64,000 nt of DNA from positions 372,055,720 through 372,119,719 of the forward strand of contig JAQMRL010000001.1 in assembly GCA_035578175.1 (NCBI GenBank). Direction: 5' to 3'. Each line of letters opens with the position of its first letter. The stretch's first letter is position 1. Of the stretch, positions 11,345 to 22,479 are shown in pieces. The notes below the pieces were generated by a model. The model was not told the DNA's origin. It was given only the letters and a program-made list of their open reading frames with translations, and did not search any database. A program made the translations under genes and the position numbers. This DNA is from Catonia carolina (Eukaryota; Arthropoda; Insecta; Hemiptera; Achilidae).

Positions 11345-11661
11345 AAGCCTAGTTTACACGGGTTGAGTATTTTAGTCGAGTAGCAACGGTCGAGTAATTT
11401 AGTAATTTAGAAACCGTCCGCACATGTAACGTAGATAGCCAATTTAGTGCATTGTCATAGCTTCACCGAGGCGGGATCTCGCTCGTAAAGTAGTGCGTTT
11501 GTACGTTGTGCGTAGTGGTGGGGGTAAAAACTAAACTGTTCACTCGACCGTTCTACTCGACTACAACTAAACTACTCGACTAAAACATGTCCAAACAAGT
11601 CGGTACTAAATTACGTTTATCTACTTTACTAAAATACTCAACCTGTGTAAACAAGCGCTTA
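11345..11661. mobile_element. Foldback MITE, ~316 bp
   Basis: The left end (AAGCCTAGTTTACACGGG, TTGAGTATTTTAGT) and the right end (CTAAAATACTCAACC, GTGTAAACAAGCGCTT) are inverted repeats over about 38 bp with few mismatches. Inner segments (CGAGTAG, GGTCGAGTA against TACTCGACC) extend the symmetry. No coding capacity is present. A hAT-like origin is possible but no convincing TSD was found. Confidence 0.75.
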
Positions 11662-12239
11662 TGAATGCAATGTAAATAAATAATTCTAATATGCTAATAA
11701 TAATGCAAAATAAAAAAAAAATAGTTGAAAACTTATATACAATATAATCCCCATAAAACTACATACAAATTAAGGGGTGGGTATTTTTAGAAGTTTGCCC
11801 CTACATGCCTTTTAACCATAACTACATTACGAGAGAAATATTGTGAGGACTGATCAATATTTTCCAATTTTGATTGAGTCAAATGGATCTAATAATTGCA
11901 ATTTTATACAATATCAAAATTCAAGTTATTTTTTCAATTCAACTGGAGTACTTTTAAAATAAATTTTGCGTTAGATTTTTGTTACATTTTGTTTCAAATC
12001 TGAACAACGTATGAAGCTGAAAGTCAATATTGAAGATGTTAAAAATGATCATTATTAAAAAAATACATCAATAATGAGTTTATTACGCATTCATAATTAA
12101 TTTATTATTGTTGCTATATTTTTTGTAGTTATTAAAAAAATTTAGCATTTAAATCCTGGTTGTATGAGTAGTCTATTACTTCTTAGGGTCTTAAATTGCC
12201 GGTTTGTGCAGTATTTGTAAAATGTTTCAACGTTTTATT
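11662..12239. other. AT-rich non-coding stretch
   Basis: I see no gene or classified repeat. Confidence 0.4.
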
Positions 12240-12403
12240 TGTTTTATCCAAATGTTTGTACATTGACAATTGTGCAGGCTGTAAAGAGTGATGGACGAAA
12301 ATGAGTAAAGAAAAATGTAACATCAGACCGTGGATTAAACCCGAGACCCGTATGATAGTAGGGTAGTAGTTGCTGTGACCACTGCACCGACTGGTTGGCC
12401 TAA
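12240..12403 (-). mobile_element. SINE B copy, minus strand (diverged)
   Basis: The minus strand has CAGTCGGTGCAGTGGTCACAG, the B-box-like CGGGTTTAATCC, then the CATTTTCGTCCATCACTCTTT body. The head and body order match the other SINE B copies. Confidence 0.6.
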
Positions 12404-12894
12404 TAAAACGTTTTAAAGTAAAAATAAAAATCTACAGATTGTTTTAAAAAAGACTTATAAAAATAGCCATCTAATTAATCTTTAACAGAACACTGTCTTT
12501 ATCTGTAAAAACTAAGGCCGCTGTGTTAACAAAGAAGCACATTATTAAATCGCTGACAGAGAGCGTTCATGTATGAACAATAAGTGTAGGTATTATTTAT
12601 TCATCTTGCCAGTTTCTTTCCCGCCGTGAATGTCGTAGGATATGTATTTTCGTTTCAAGCCGGCTTGTAGTAAATTGATAGTTTACTGCTTGTGAATCAT
12701 TTGTGTACTTTATTTTGCGTGATAAATTACTCATTCATTCGGAAGTGTTATTTTTAATTTATAAGTAACGTGTTTGTATATTTACAATAAAGTTATTAAT
12801 TTTTATGTATCCAGAATACATAACACGGATTTAATCAGTTCCTAACTTTTGGATTTAAAATAGTTCAGGTCAGTAAAAAACTGCAGTAATATTG

Positions 12895-13372
12895 GATCAT
12901 CCGATTTCTATAATTTGTAACTGTATATTTTTAATTAAGTTAACTGTTGTTTAATCACAAGGATTTAAATGTTCTTATTACTTAAACAATAACGAGCAAT
13001 TGCGCCCACGCTACACGCATGCTTATCAAAGGGTTTGCCATAAGTTTGGGGTTGCAAATATCAAAGGGGTTCGTTAGACAATTTTGTAGTTATTAAAAAA
13101 AAAAATGGCAACAGAAAGGCTAATAGTAGAAAAAAGTGATCCGATTTCTGTAATTGTAACTGTATTTTTAATTTAAGTTCATCGTTGTTTAACCACAAGG
13201 ATTAAAAAAAATTACTTAAACAATAACGAGGAATTGCGCTCGCGTTACGCGCCGCGTGCTTATCAGAGGGTTTGCCGTAGGTTTGGGGTTGCAAATATCA
13301 AAGGGGTTTGTAAGACAATTGTAGTAATTAAAAAAATTATGAAAATGGTAACAAAAAGACAAATAATTGAAA
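12895..13372 (+). repeat. Direct duplication, two ~240-bp units
   Basis: Units at about 12895-13134 and 13135-13372 share CCGATTTCT (12901 and 13141), GTTTAA.CACAAGGATT, ACTTAAACAATAACGAG, AATTGCGC.C.CG.TAC, GCTTATCA.AGGGTTTGCC, GTTTGGGGTTGCAAATATCA and AAGGGGTT. The spacing is 240 bp. Divergence is moderate, with small indels and extra CpG in unit 2. There is no coding frame. It is either a local duplication or two tandem copies of an unclassified repeat. Confidence 0.85.
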
Positions 13373-13483
13373 AATTAAATCAGAGTATATAAGTAAAAGG
13401 ACGCTTTCGAGTAACTATTAAGGCAAAGACACATATTATTACATGTAGAAAAACCATAAAATATAGATCGTCAAAAGCTATTT

Positions 13484-13643
13484 GACCCACCGAGTTGGTC
13501 CAGAGGTAAAGTCGTCGTCGCGAGTCAGCTGTTTAACAGCTCATTTACACGACATACACATCATTCTCATCTCATTGGGTCACGGGGTTGCTTATTGTTC
13601 TGAATTGAACAGATTGCAACGTATACATATTAGGGACAAAAAA
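13484..13643 (+). mobile_element. SINE A with internal deletion
   Basis: The head (GACCCACCGAGTTGGTC) runs to TTTAACAGCT and then jumps directly to CATTTACACGACATACACAT, omitting about 160 bp (B box and first half of body). The 3' part ends ACAGATTGCAACGTATACAT and A-rich. The AGCT/ACCT similarity at the joint suggests deletion by short homology. Confidence 0.8.
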
Positions 13644-13649
13644 AGCTAT

Positions 13650-14580
13650 AAACAATGAACAGGAAGAAAATTTACTCAAATTACTTAATAAAAATGGTTC
13701 TAAACACAACTTTTAAACAAACAAATTAGATAAACTAGATGTCAGAAAACGAATAAGTTAAATTGGCATTGATCAATTAATTTTTTATGTAGATTCTGCA
13801 AATTAGGTCGCCGAACAGATCCCTAAGGGGTATTAAAAAATTACACGCGATTTAAAAATTTTCAGTCGCATTTTTCAAGGCAAGGACTCGAAATATAGGC
13901 TCAGAAGCCAAATCTCCAATCAGGTCAACGAACAGCTGCCGATTTCCAGATTGGTATAATTTCATCAGAAATTACTAGAACTCCCGTAAAACTTCACCAA
14001 TTCCCATAAATTTATTAATCACAGCATCTGTTGGGTAGATGTTAAAATAATAGTGTTATAAAAATATTAATTAATTTTCGATTTTCTGATTAATTAATCG
14101 GGAATTCGGAGAAAATAACATCAGTTGATGGCAAATTGGAACTTCGGCAACTACATTTAAAAATAATATTGATCGGAGTCTGTCCAGGGAGCTGAGACAA
14201 AACTCGACCAAAACCCTAATCCTTTTAAATTTATAGATTTATGTACAATTAACATGAGATACATAAACTACAATTTTCATTATTTTTTTCTACAAACACC
14301 GTCTACACTGAGATACTTCCGTTGACAAGAATGATCATTTCACTACTTCGGTTTTATTGGAATTACATCGGATAGGCATCATAACTATCTCTGTATCAAA
14401 CCACTAGATTTAAAAAATGAAGAAACAGTTTAATTTTTAATTTAGCAGTTTCTTATAGGAATTCGGCAGTTGAGGTCACTGAATTGACACGATCCTTCAA
14501 ATCTCCATCGATCCTACATTAGAGTCGCCAAAAATGAGGTTCGCTCAAATTCTTATGTACTGTATAAATATATCTCCCTG
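13650..14580. other. AT-rich non-coding stretch
   Basis: No gene is supported. The region contains decayed patches without clear family membership. Confidence 0.4.
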
Positions 14581-14582
14581 TT

Positions 14583-14740
14583 GACGGTAGCGGTCGGCCC
14601 GACTGATTTCTACGCCATGGGTCCTGGGTTCGATTCCCGGACAGATCTTGCATTTTTTCATAACTTATTTTCATCTGTAACCTTTCAACGTTTTCGTTAG
14701 CATCATTGTGCAAAACTGTCGGATGTAAAACCATAAAAAC
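14583..14740 (+). mobile_element. SINE B copy, plus strand
   Basis: It reads CGACTGATTTCTACGCCATGG and the B box GGGTTCGATTCCCGG, followed by TTCATAACTTATTTTCATC and the 3' block TGTGCAAAACTGTCGGATGT and AAAA. Confidence 0.7.
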
Positions 14741-15697
14741 AGCCAAGCATCCGTAATTTTCAGCCTGTAAAATTGTACAAATGGTTTTTTCTTTCATTTA
14801 TATTCTATATAATTATAATACGATAAATATAAATGAAGGGATGTATGATGATGAATTTAGTGTAAAACGCATGGAAACGGTTTTTTGAGATATTTTGTTT
14901 GATTTTATCTAAATTGAGCCAGGATATTTTAATTGTCCGCACATCTTAGAAGCGAGAGCAAAATTGAGAAAAGATGCAGAAATGTTTGTAACGGTAGTCT
15001 CGTGTCGCAGTGGTTAGCAACTATTGAATAAAAACTATTTATATTAATTGTAAATATTATTGCGTTTTTATATTATATTAAAAAATAATAATCAATTTTT
15101 ATATACTGTGTAGTATAAATTATGTCTTTATTTTATATCTGAATATTTATGTTGTAAATGTGCTCGGTATACTAATTATGAATTAACCCTATAAGGTAAA
15201 CTAATGAAGGACACGTGTTAAGAAAATGTACTAATTCATGATATTTTCTTAAATGAAGTGGAACTTTTCATAAGTTTGAGCAGAATGTTAAATTGTATGA
15301 CTATTAATAAACGTGCAATACAAATACAAATTGTACACATACCTATTCATTTCGATTTTCATTGTGTTTTATTAAAGCAAAATCTACTGATCACGTAATA
15401 ATATCCAGGAACACTAGAACAAGAAACTTGAAATTTAAGTAAGTTCTAATCGGCTTGTAGGTGATGCTTGCTAAGAAAGGATTTTGAAAAATTCTGCTTC
15501 TAAAGGAAGTAAATCAAATAAATATTCATGAAAAATCAGTTTCTACAAAATTACAGGTTTAAGGTTTATTTAAGGACAAAATGGAAAGAATAAGGATTGA
15601 AGAAAATTAAAAATGACACAAAATTTTTGTGTTTCATGATTTCTCATCCGACGCTAAGCTTAATAGAAATTTACTATGCTCTGAAAAAAACTGCGTT
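14741..15697. other. AT-rich non-coding stretch
   Basis: No gene is supported. A short tRNA-like trace (CTCGTGTCGCAGTGGTTAGCA) at about 14998 looks like a SINE head remnant. Confidence 0.4.
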
Positions 15698-15708
15698 AAT
15701 GTTTTCCA

Positions 15709-16206
15709 GCAGAACTACCAGCAGAAGTAACATAGAGATAATTCAAAGGTTCCAAAATAAGGTTCTTCGGGCTATAACAAGGGCACCATGGTTTGCAAGG
15801 AATGCAGAAATACAACAGTATTGCAACCTTCCTGATGTAATGGACGAGGTCAGGCGTTTTAACAGAAAATATCAGGCTAGACTTGAAAGCCACGAAAACG
15901 AATTAGCCATAAATCTTCTAAATAATGCAGAAGAAGTTAGGCGCCTGAAACGTTACCATGTTTTGGACTTGTCTGAAAGAGTTTAAATGTACATAAAATT
16001 ATATTGAAAAGTATTCCATATTGTAAAATGTAAATATCTTTGAACAAAGTCATTTTCTCTTTTAACATATATGAATAATTGATATAATGAGAGGTACTCA
16101 GGATAATGAGGCCTCAACTTGTGATTTGTAAATTCAAAAGATTTGTTTATAGTTTGTTTTCAAAAAACTGATTGCAAATAATGTAACTTAATACAAAAAA
16201 AAAAAA
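15709..16206 (+). mobile_element. 5'-truncated Jockey-type LINE fragment with TSD and poly-A
   Basis: The 11-bp direct repeat AATGTTTTCCA lies at 15698-15708 and 16207-16217, flanking the insertion. The 3' end is a poly-A run at about 16195-16208. The coding part (to TAA near 15984-15986) encodes the C-terminal tail of a Jockey-clade ORF2: SNIEIIQRFQNKVLRAITRAPWF, then YQARLESHENELAINLLNN. This parallels SNIEIIQRFQSKILR and the following segment of the near-complete element at 54514-58985 but is a different subfamily. The 3' UTR is about 210 bp. Translation upstream of 15709 belongs to the insertion site. Confidence 0.88.
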
Positions 16207-16599
16207 AATGTTTTCCATAATTAAAGGGTTTAACTCAAAAATACGTAAAACCAAAATACGTAAAGGGACTTTTCTAAAAGTAAAATGACTTTTCTTTAGG
16301 AATTTTCTATCCAACGCTTAATTTAGCATCAATTTATCTTTTTGTTTTAAGACAGTACTAAAATCGGTACGTTTAATGAATTAAAATGATTTTACGGTAT
16401 TACATACTGTTGAAGTTTCTGATGGCACTCTTTATTTGCCTACTGAACATTGTAGAAGTTTAATATATCGCTAAAAACGAAATTATCTAAATATTTCAGT
16501 GCTCAGCGGTTTTCACTGTTTTAGTTTATTTCAACTCGTATCAACAACTCGTTCATTAGAAAATCCTGTGAGTTTTCAAACTGTAACTGAGTTTAACAT

Positions 16600-16690
16600 G
16601 TTAGAAATTCTAGACCTTGGCCGGGAATCGAAGCCGGGACCTTTCGCATGGTAGGCTCTAACCATTGTGCCATGGAGGCGGAGCCAGTGC
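16600..16690 (-). mobile_element. tRNA-like SINE head, minus strand
   Basis: The minus strand reads GGCACAATGGTTAGAGCCTAC and the B box GGCTTCGATTCCCGGC. It is an isolated head with no intact acceptor stem partner or 3' end, so I call it SINE-derived, not a tRNA gene. Confidence 0.5.
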
Positions 16691-17329
16691 ACAGTATTGT
16701 TCGATTCGTAAATAAAATAAAATATTTATATATTCGAAGCGAGCGGTGTTTGCTTGTTATATTTATACTGATCATTGTTTAATAGCTTTTACATTAAAAT
16801 AATTAAAATACTGCAAAGGCCGTGCGTTTTAAAAAATAAAATTAATAAATAGGTAATTAATAAACGTAAAGTAAATAACATTTATTTGAATTACAAAAGT
16901 AATTAAATGTACAATTAACGGGGTTTCATGTTAGAACAGAACACAATTTAAAATACATTTTTGTACATAATTTTGATTTTTAAAAGCAAAACTGTTTTAA
17001 TTTATTTGACAGTAGGGCTATGTAATACATTTGTTCGACGGCTATAAAGTTCTTCGTAGTGAAATATTTTTTATTATTTTAATTTCGGAGGAAAATTACC
17101 GGAAAGTCTTTTAAGTAGTTTTATAGGTTATTTCAGAATTGGAAATAAGAATAAAGGTTTTGTATTACATAAAAATCTTTTACAAGATGTCGCGTCTCAT
17201 GGCTGGTGGTAATTTTTAGAAAGGGTTAGGGTTTACCTTTGATTTATGGCAAAAGACATTCAGTGATTTTTCTGTATTTACTCTTTACTCTTTTTTTAGT
17301 AATCGATTAACACTATTTTTGTTTCCAAA
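16691..17329. other. AT-rich non-coding stretch
   Basis: No gene or clear repeat is seen. Confidence 0.4.
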
Positions 17330-17335
17330 TTCTAA

Positions 17336-17742
17336 CTTTGATTTCTTGACTTCATATTTTGGGCCACTTCCGGTCGAAAGCGGAACTTCAAACCTTTTAC
17401 AGACCCACTAACGATCTGTGTAAATTACGAATCTGGAAACTGTTTCTGGCTATCTCTTGTAGTTTCTGGCTTTGATTTCTTTACTACCGGTTTTGGAGCC
17501 ACTTCCGGTCACAACTGGAACTTCAAACCCATTACAGGCCCATTAACGTTTTGTGTAAATTACGAATCTGGAAACTGTTTGTTGGTATCTCTTGTAGTTT
17601 CTGACTTTGATTTTTTTTCTACCAGTTTTGGAGCCACTTCGGGTTACAACCGGAACTTCAAACCTATCACAGGCCCACTAACGTTCTGTGTAAAGTACGA
17701 ATCCGAAAACCGTTTGTTGCTACCTCTTGTAGTTTTTGACAT
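17336..17742 (+). repeat. Three ~134-bp tandem units with a palindromic core
   Basis: The units start at CTTTGATTT (17336, 17470, 17605). Each contains GGxCCACTTCCGGT and an AACxGGAACTTCAAACC half, together forming a near-palindrome (consensus arms TTCCGGTT and AACCGGAA). CACTAACG.TCTGTGTAAA, TACGAATC and TCTTGTAGTTT follow. The array is followed by a GACG/GGAC tetranucleotide run at 17750-17776. No coding frame is conserved. Confidence 0.88.
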
Positions 17743-17749
17743 CTGGGTG

Positions 17750-17776
17750 TGACGGACGGATGGACGGACGGACGAA
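17750..17776 (+). repeat. Tetranucleotide microsatellite (GACG)n
   Basis: An imperfect GACGGACGGATGGACGGACG run directly abuts the 134-bp tandem array. Confidence 0.85.
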
Positions 17777-18006
17777 GGAAAATGATTGATGACAATTTTA
17801 AAAATTGCCATCAACCAGATACAATGTGATGTTAATTTGTAATACTATAAATTTATAAGTGTTACTGTAAATCGCTAAATTTAAGTTTTTGATAGCTTCA
17901 GTAAAATTTGTGGTTACTTCTTTTTTACGATATCTATTATTAGGTCAATAATGTTTGAGGCTGTTAAGGCAACCTTGTTATCGTAAATTAACTCGTTTTT
18001 TTCTAC

Positions 18007-18180
18007 TTCCGGTTTTTGTGCAAGTAAAAGCTAATGCAGATGGTGATGGGTAATAGATGAAATAGGTAAAATATGAAAGAATAGGCCTAGCACATCTGAC
18101 CAGGAGTAGAACCCGGAGCTCCTGGTATAGAAGCCAGATGCGCTGACCAACACATAAACGGGCCGGCCAACTTGTATTAT
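18007..18180 (-). mobile_element. SINE B copy, minus strand
   Basis: The minus strand has TTGGTCAGCGCATCTGGCTTC and a GGGTTCTACTCCTGG B-box-like segment, then the ATCACCATCTGCATTAGC body and a CTTGCACAAAAACCGGAAGT 3' end. Confidence 0.65.
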
Positions 18181-18189
18181 CCATAGCTT

Positions 18190-18660
18190 TTGTTTCCTCA
18201 TTTTTGAGTTACATTTTTTAAGTTTATAACTAATATCTATCCTGTAATCAGTAAAAGCTAATTGTAATAAAGTAATAGTAATAACTACATAGTAATTAAT
18301 TATCTTCGCCTACACATGAATTTGAATTATGATGCGAACTATAGGACAGATCAATTAGGAGAAAAGTGCTTGAAGGCAATTTCTGCTAAATTTAGGCTTA
18401 GTTCGATCAATTGGGTTATAATACTTTGACGTGATATAAATTTTCTATTAATTCTATTTCTATTATAAAGTAATAAATTATTATGTTTTATAATTAATTA
18501 TTATACAAATTAATAATATTGTTGAAGTAATTATTATAATTGGGTAAAAATTATTTACTATTTTATAATAACCTAATATTTTTTATATTGTGTGGTTCCA
18601 AAATACGAGATAATATGCAGTTTGTTATTCATACGCATAAATTTTCATGAAATAGATATA
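18190..18660. other. Very AT-rich non-coding stretch
   Basis: No gene is supported. The region 18420-18600 is almost entirely A/T. Confidence 0.45.
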
Positions 18661-18662
18661 AG

Positions 18663-18745
18663 TTAAGTGGTACAGTGGTAGTAGGGCCGACAAAACTGTA
18701 AACTTGAAGATCCTGGGTTCAATTCCTGGGTAGGGTCTCAAAAAT
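18663..18745 (+). mobile_element. tRNA-like SINE head, plus strand
   Basis: GTGGTACAGTGGTAGTAGGG is followed by the B box GGGTTCAATTCCTGG and AGGGTCTC. The body beyond it is decayed. Confidence 0.5.
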
Positions 18746-19069
18746 TTTATCATTTTTCAAACTTACAGTAGCTTACTGTTCAGTACCCATCCTCTTCACT
18801 TTTAATTTACAGTTCATTCATTATTATTGGGCAATTACGCTGAAGACCTCAAATTCAATTCTATAGTTAGGTTCTAAATTAATGTTATAGTAGTTAGATT
18901 TTGCATTACTATTATCTTAGGTAGCCACCTAATGACATTTGTTTGTGATATAAATGCCAAATGTAAATTCAAAACAAAATAATCACATTTACAATTTTTT
19001 AAAGTTTATGTAAAGTCGCATCAGTAGCTTGTTCATTCGCGATTTAATAATTACTGAGAGTTAAACTGT

Positions 19070-19155
19070 TAGGATTTGTGGACTGTAAACGGGAATGGAA
19101 CCAGAGACCTCCCACTTTGGTGTCTAACACGGTAATCTCTACGCCATGAAATTGG
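19070..19155 (-). mobile_element. tRNA-like SINE head, minus strand
   Basis: The minus strand reads CATGGCGTAGAGATTACCG and the B box-like GGTTCCATTCCCG. It is a solitary head. Confidence 0.45.
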
Positions 19156-19289
19156 CTTCGAATAATATTAATAATTATTAACCATATAAATAATAAAATT
19201 AGGTATAATTTTGTAAACACAGACAATGACGTAGATACAAAGTAATACATTTTTGGGGAGTTTTTTTTAGCTTACTCAAAGTGGAATCA

Positions 19290-19465
19290 ACACCTTGGTC
19301 ATTAGCGACGATGGGTTAGCGACGATGGATCATGATATTATATACGATGGGTTATGTAAGGTGAGTTAGAACATGTAATAGTTTCTAAACCCTAATCGGG
19401 ATTAGAACCCGCAATCTTCCGTTTTGGAGCATAGCACGTGAACCACTGTGCTACGGGGCGATCTT
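19290..19465 (-). mobile_element. SINE C-like copy, minus strand
   Basis: The minus-strand head has CGTAGCACAGTGGTTCACG and the B box GGGTTCTAATCCCG. The distal end carries CGTCGCTAA..CATCG and GCTAATGACCAAGG. A small internal duplication (TTAGCGACGATGG twice at about 19302-19328) disturbs the tail. Confidence 0.55.
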
Positions 19466-20870
19466 ATACAAAGGTCTCTAAAAGTCCTTGTTAATTTAAT
19501 AATATGTTGGTAAGCGTATGTTTAACAGCTCGGTGTCTCTGTTTGGCGCCCAATCCCTTTATTTTTGAACACTCGTGTGTCATTTTTCATAAAAATAGCA
19601 TTTGCCATTAATCAGTGTCGCTTACAAAAACGATCTTTATGTAGCAGTTTGGTAATGATTGCACTCTTATAGTTATTGCACAGACTGTAGTGTGTTGCTC
19701 CTGATTTTCTTTGTTTCCGGTGAATAGGCCTTTAAGATAAAAATTTTATTTCAATTGATGGATACTCAGTGAATCCAATGAACTGAAAATTTTTATGTAA
19801 AAGGAATATTACCCATTACGCTGTAATAAAACTAGACTTAAAAACTAAAAGTCACAAGTTTTATCCCGGCTAGATTTTAAAAATAACTCGCTATTAGAAT
19901 TAGCTAATCCAAAGTAGTTTATAATGGTAATTTATTTTTCTTAAAGCTATGTATAAATGCAAAAGCCCTCACTAACTCATTCATCTCCGAATCTCTAACT
20001 TTCCGATCAACTAGATAGCTGAAATTTGTGATATTTGTTAATTTAAGGTTGAACATAAAAATTAAAGCATTTGAATTTCGACCACTATCGCTCAAGGGAT
20101 AAAATGGGGTGACAACCCTAAATAAATATTATTTCTATGACTGTTTTTAATATTAAGGTACTGTTTTAAGAATTGGTAAGCGTATTTTGTAAATAATCTT
20201 GAGGAAAAGTAATACATTTGAATTTTTACTCCTTGGCTCAAAGGGATATAAATGGGGTAATTACCCTAAAGAAATAAATATTGTTTCTGTACGTTCCTAA
20301 AGAGATGTAATTCTGTAAATCGACATTAGTATTTTTATAGTAGTATCTGTAAAAAGGACTACGCTTGATACCTTAAAGTAGGGAAAAGTAAATAAATCAG
20401 TTTATTAAATGGGTTCCTCTGAGATAAGCTAGTAAGACAAGTAACAAAAAATTTCATTTTACTTCAAAAATAATGACTGAAATAGAAATAAAAATCATTA
20501 TTTCTGTTTGAAAGTGCCTCGAGTAAATTGTTATTGTTTTCATTCATCATTGTCATAGCGGTAAAGTTTAAATAACCTAATATAGCATGACCATGCTGTC
20601 TGTCTAGCTCCTGCAGTTTTGTATTTACGTCCAAGAAACACACGAAGATTAATCTGAGTTAATAATACCTAAAAGTTATACTGTTACTTTTACCGAGAAT
20701 TCAAAATTTACATTTTAGATTATTGCTACGGACTCAACCTACAAGGGGTCGAGATGTTTCATTTCGCACTCAATCAACGCTGAAAGTTACAGGACCCTAT
20801 GAAGTTTAACGGGTTTAACTGGGATCAAAATTTAACAAGATTATTCAGTTTCAACAAATTATGTGAGCAT
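19466..20870. repeat. Non-coding region with an old repeat (R-E) at about 19960-20410
   Basis: The segment 19960-20410 (ATGCAAAAGCCCTCACTAACTC, AGGGATAAAATGGGGT, TAATACATTTGAATTT, TACGTTCCTAAAGAG, TCGACATTAGTATTTTTATA) is matched in order by 51540-51845 and, more weakly and inverted, by 36720-37000. There is no coding frame. The remainder shows nothing I can assign. Confidence 0.55.
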
Positions 20871-21269
20871 CTAAGTAATAAATAGTACATACAATATATT
20901 AATTTGATTGATTAATTTTCTATTTCGCTGACTAAACATATCAACCGTAATGCAGAAGCAACAGACGAGTAACTGGAGAGATGTAGACCTATGTAAAAAC
21001 AAAATCTGGTATGAAACACTCTTTCCATTGTAAATTATGAAATATAAATAACCTATGTTTAATCGTGAGTAAACAATGTAAAATATAAGACATAACCTAA
21101 TTTTAATCATAAGTGAATGACGCAAAATGAAAATCAACCTCTGTAGGACTTAAACATACGGAAAACCATTGACGCTAAATTGCATAAAACACGTTTAAAA
21201 TAGAAGTTGTAGGTTTTTAATTTTTTCTACAACTTTATTTATGTACTCTTATCTTAAAAATCTCCACTT

Positions 21270-21650
21270 AACAGACAGGTGGAGTGTCAAATTATTTACA
21301 CTCGATCTGTTCGTTGCAGGGCTAAAATAAATAGTTTTGTTTCTTATCACATGATCAGCCAATTAAATGATTGAATCATTTAAGAACAGATGAGGTAGAG
21401 GTGCAAAAGACACTAACCAGAGTTGTCTCCTCTAAAAGTAATGGAGTTTATTATACAGCCAGACCCTGTGGTGAATGAAGTGAAGGTGTCATTTGCAGAG
21501 TTGAAAATATGTGCTTTTCAGAGGGCCCAGCATGCTGATAAGCGTACTTTTCTACTCAGTGAGGAAGGCAATTGTAAACCACCTCACTTCTCGTTTTACT
21601 CAGTAAAACCTCTACAGGTTCAAACCAGCCTTTCGGCTGATGACCTAAAC
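21270..21650 (+). repeat. Repeat R-C, near full-length copy
   Basis: It begins TTAACAGACAGGTGGAGTGTC and runs through GTTTTGTTTCTTATCACATG, TCAGCCAATTAAATGA, CCAGACCCTGTGGTGAATG, GGTGTCATTTGCAGAG, CTGATAAGCGTACTTTT, CTCAGTGAGGAAGGCAA and GACCTAAACAA. A short open frame here is not open in the 29628 copy, so I do not call it coding. It is inserted within R-B. Confidence 0.75.
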
Positions 21651-21777
21651 AATACATCTTCAAATACATATTAACGCCACAATCTTTAAAAATAAATATC
21701 ACGAGAGCGCAGCCTCTCAACAATCACAGCAAACGTGCCGCTTACCCTATCTTGTAGCAAAAATGTGGTAAATGAGG

Positions 21778-22109
21778 GAAGGATCTCATGGACTGCTCGA
21801 ATGCCAAATATAGAGGTTCTCAGGAGAATGAAGAAACACGTGGAATCATTTTCACCAAGTGTAGGAAACTACAATATTTGGGACATAGCGTGCAAAATGA
21901 ATCAATATATTCATTACTACAAGCCATTCTGCAAGTAAAAATATCGTATGGAAAACGAGGACCTGGTAGAAGAATTGTGTCGTGGCATCGATTCTGAGAA
22001 TTCGGTTTAGAGAAGCTCAGAAGAGCTATTTTGCAGTGCAACGAACAGAGGGAAAGTTGCTATGATGGTCGCCAACATTCGGAATGAATAGGCACCTGAA
22101 GAAGAATCC
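21778..22109 (+). mobile_element. 5'-truncated RTE-like LINE fragment nested in R-B
   Basis: The 6-bp direct repeat ATGAGG at 21772-21777 and 22110-22115 flanks it; the uninterrupted R-B copy has AAATGAGG once at this place. The content is the last part of an RTE-like reverse transcriptase: ISWTARMPNIEVLRRMKK, then with frameshifts KCRKLQYLGHSVQNE, GKRGPGRR and finally MMVANIRNE before TAG at about 22089-22091. At least two frameshifts and an interrupting stop mean it is dead. The 3' end is GAAGAAGAATCC, not poly-A. Confidence 0.82.
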
Positions 22110-22479
22110 ATGAGGTGATTTTTAAAAAAAGCCCTAAGAGAAGTTTTTGAGAAAATCGCAAAAATGAGAAAATTTGCAGGAATAATCTGCTACTTTCGGT
22201 AAACTAATTGTGATGAAAATGTTCGTGTCCGGCCATTTAGGTGCCTAACTAACTTCAAACTTATACTTTTTAGGTTCCAAGTTTCAACTTCGTACAATAC
22301 TCCTTTCTTGAGATATTTTGTTTACACACAAACACACACCCAGACCAAACGCTAAAAAAAATGTTTTTTTTGGGTTCAGGGGGCCTGAGTACGTGTATAT
22401 CCGGCGAAAACTCGATTTGCACACAAAAACAATACTTTCCTTTTCTATATATATTCATAAAGGACAAGAGAGTAAAAAT

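Larger units (their letters stand above)
20990..22478 (+). repeat. Repeat R-B, copy 2, interrupted by two other elements
   Basis: The same ordered blocks as copy 1 (6541-7497) are present, but R-C (about 21270-21650) and an RTE fragment (21778-22109) sit inside it. Removing those two gives a continuous match to copy 1. The right end TTTTCTATATATATTCATAA..GGACAAGAGAGTAAA is conserved, and the CA-rich spot (22325-22343) is short here. Confidence 0.78.

Noticed and set aside
17336..17776. Possible CRISPR-like array (regular ~134-bp repeats)
   Set aside because: The units are long, contiguous and diverged with no unique spacers, and the window is eukaryotic; it is an ordinary tandem repeat.
21423..21674. 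83-codon frame within R-C
   Set aside because: It is not open in the homologous copy at 29628-30015 and shows no domain.
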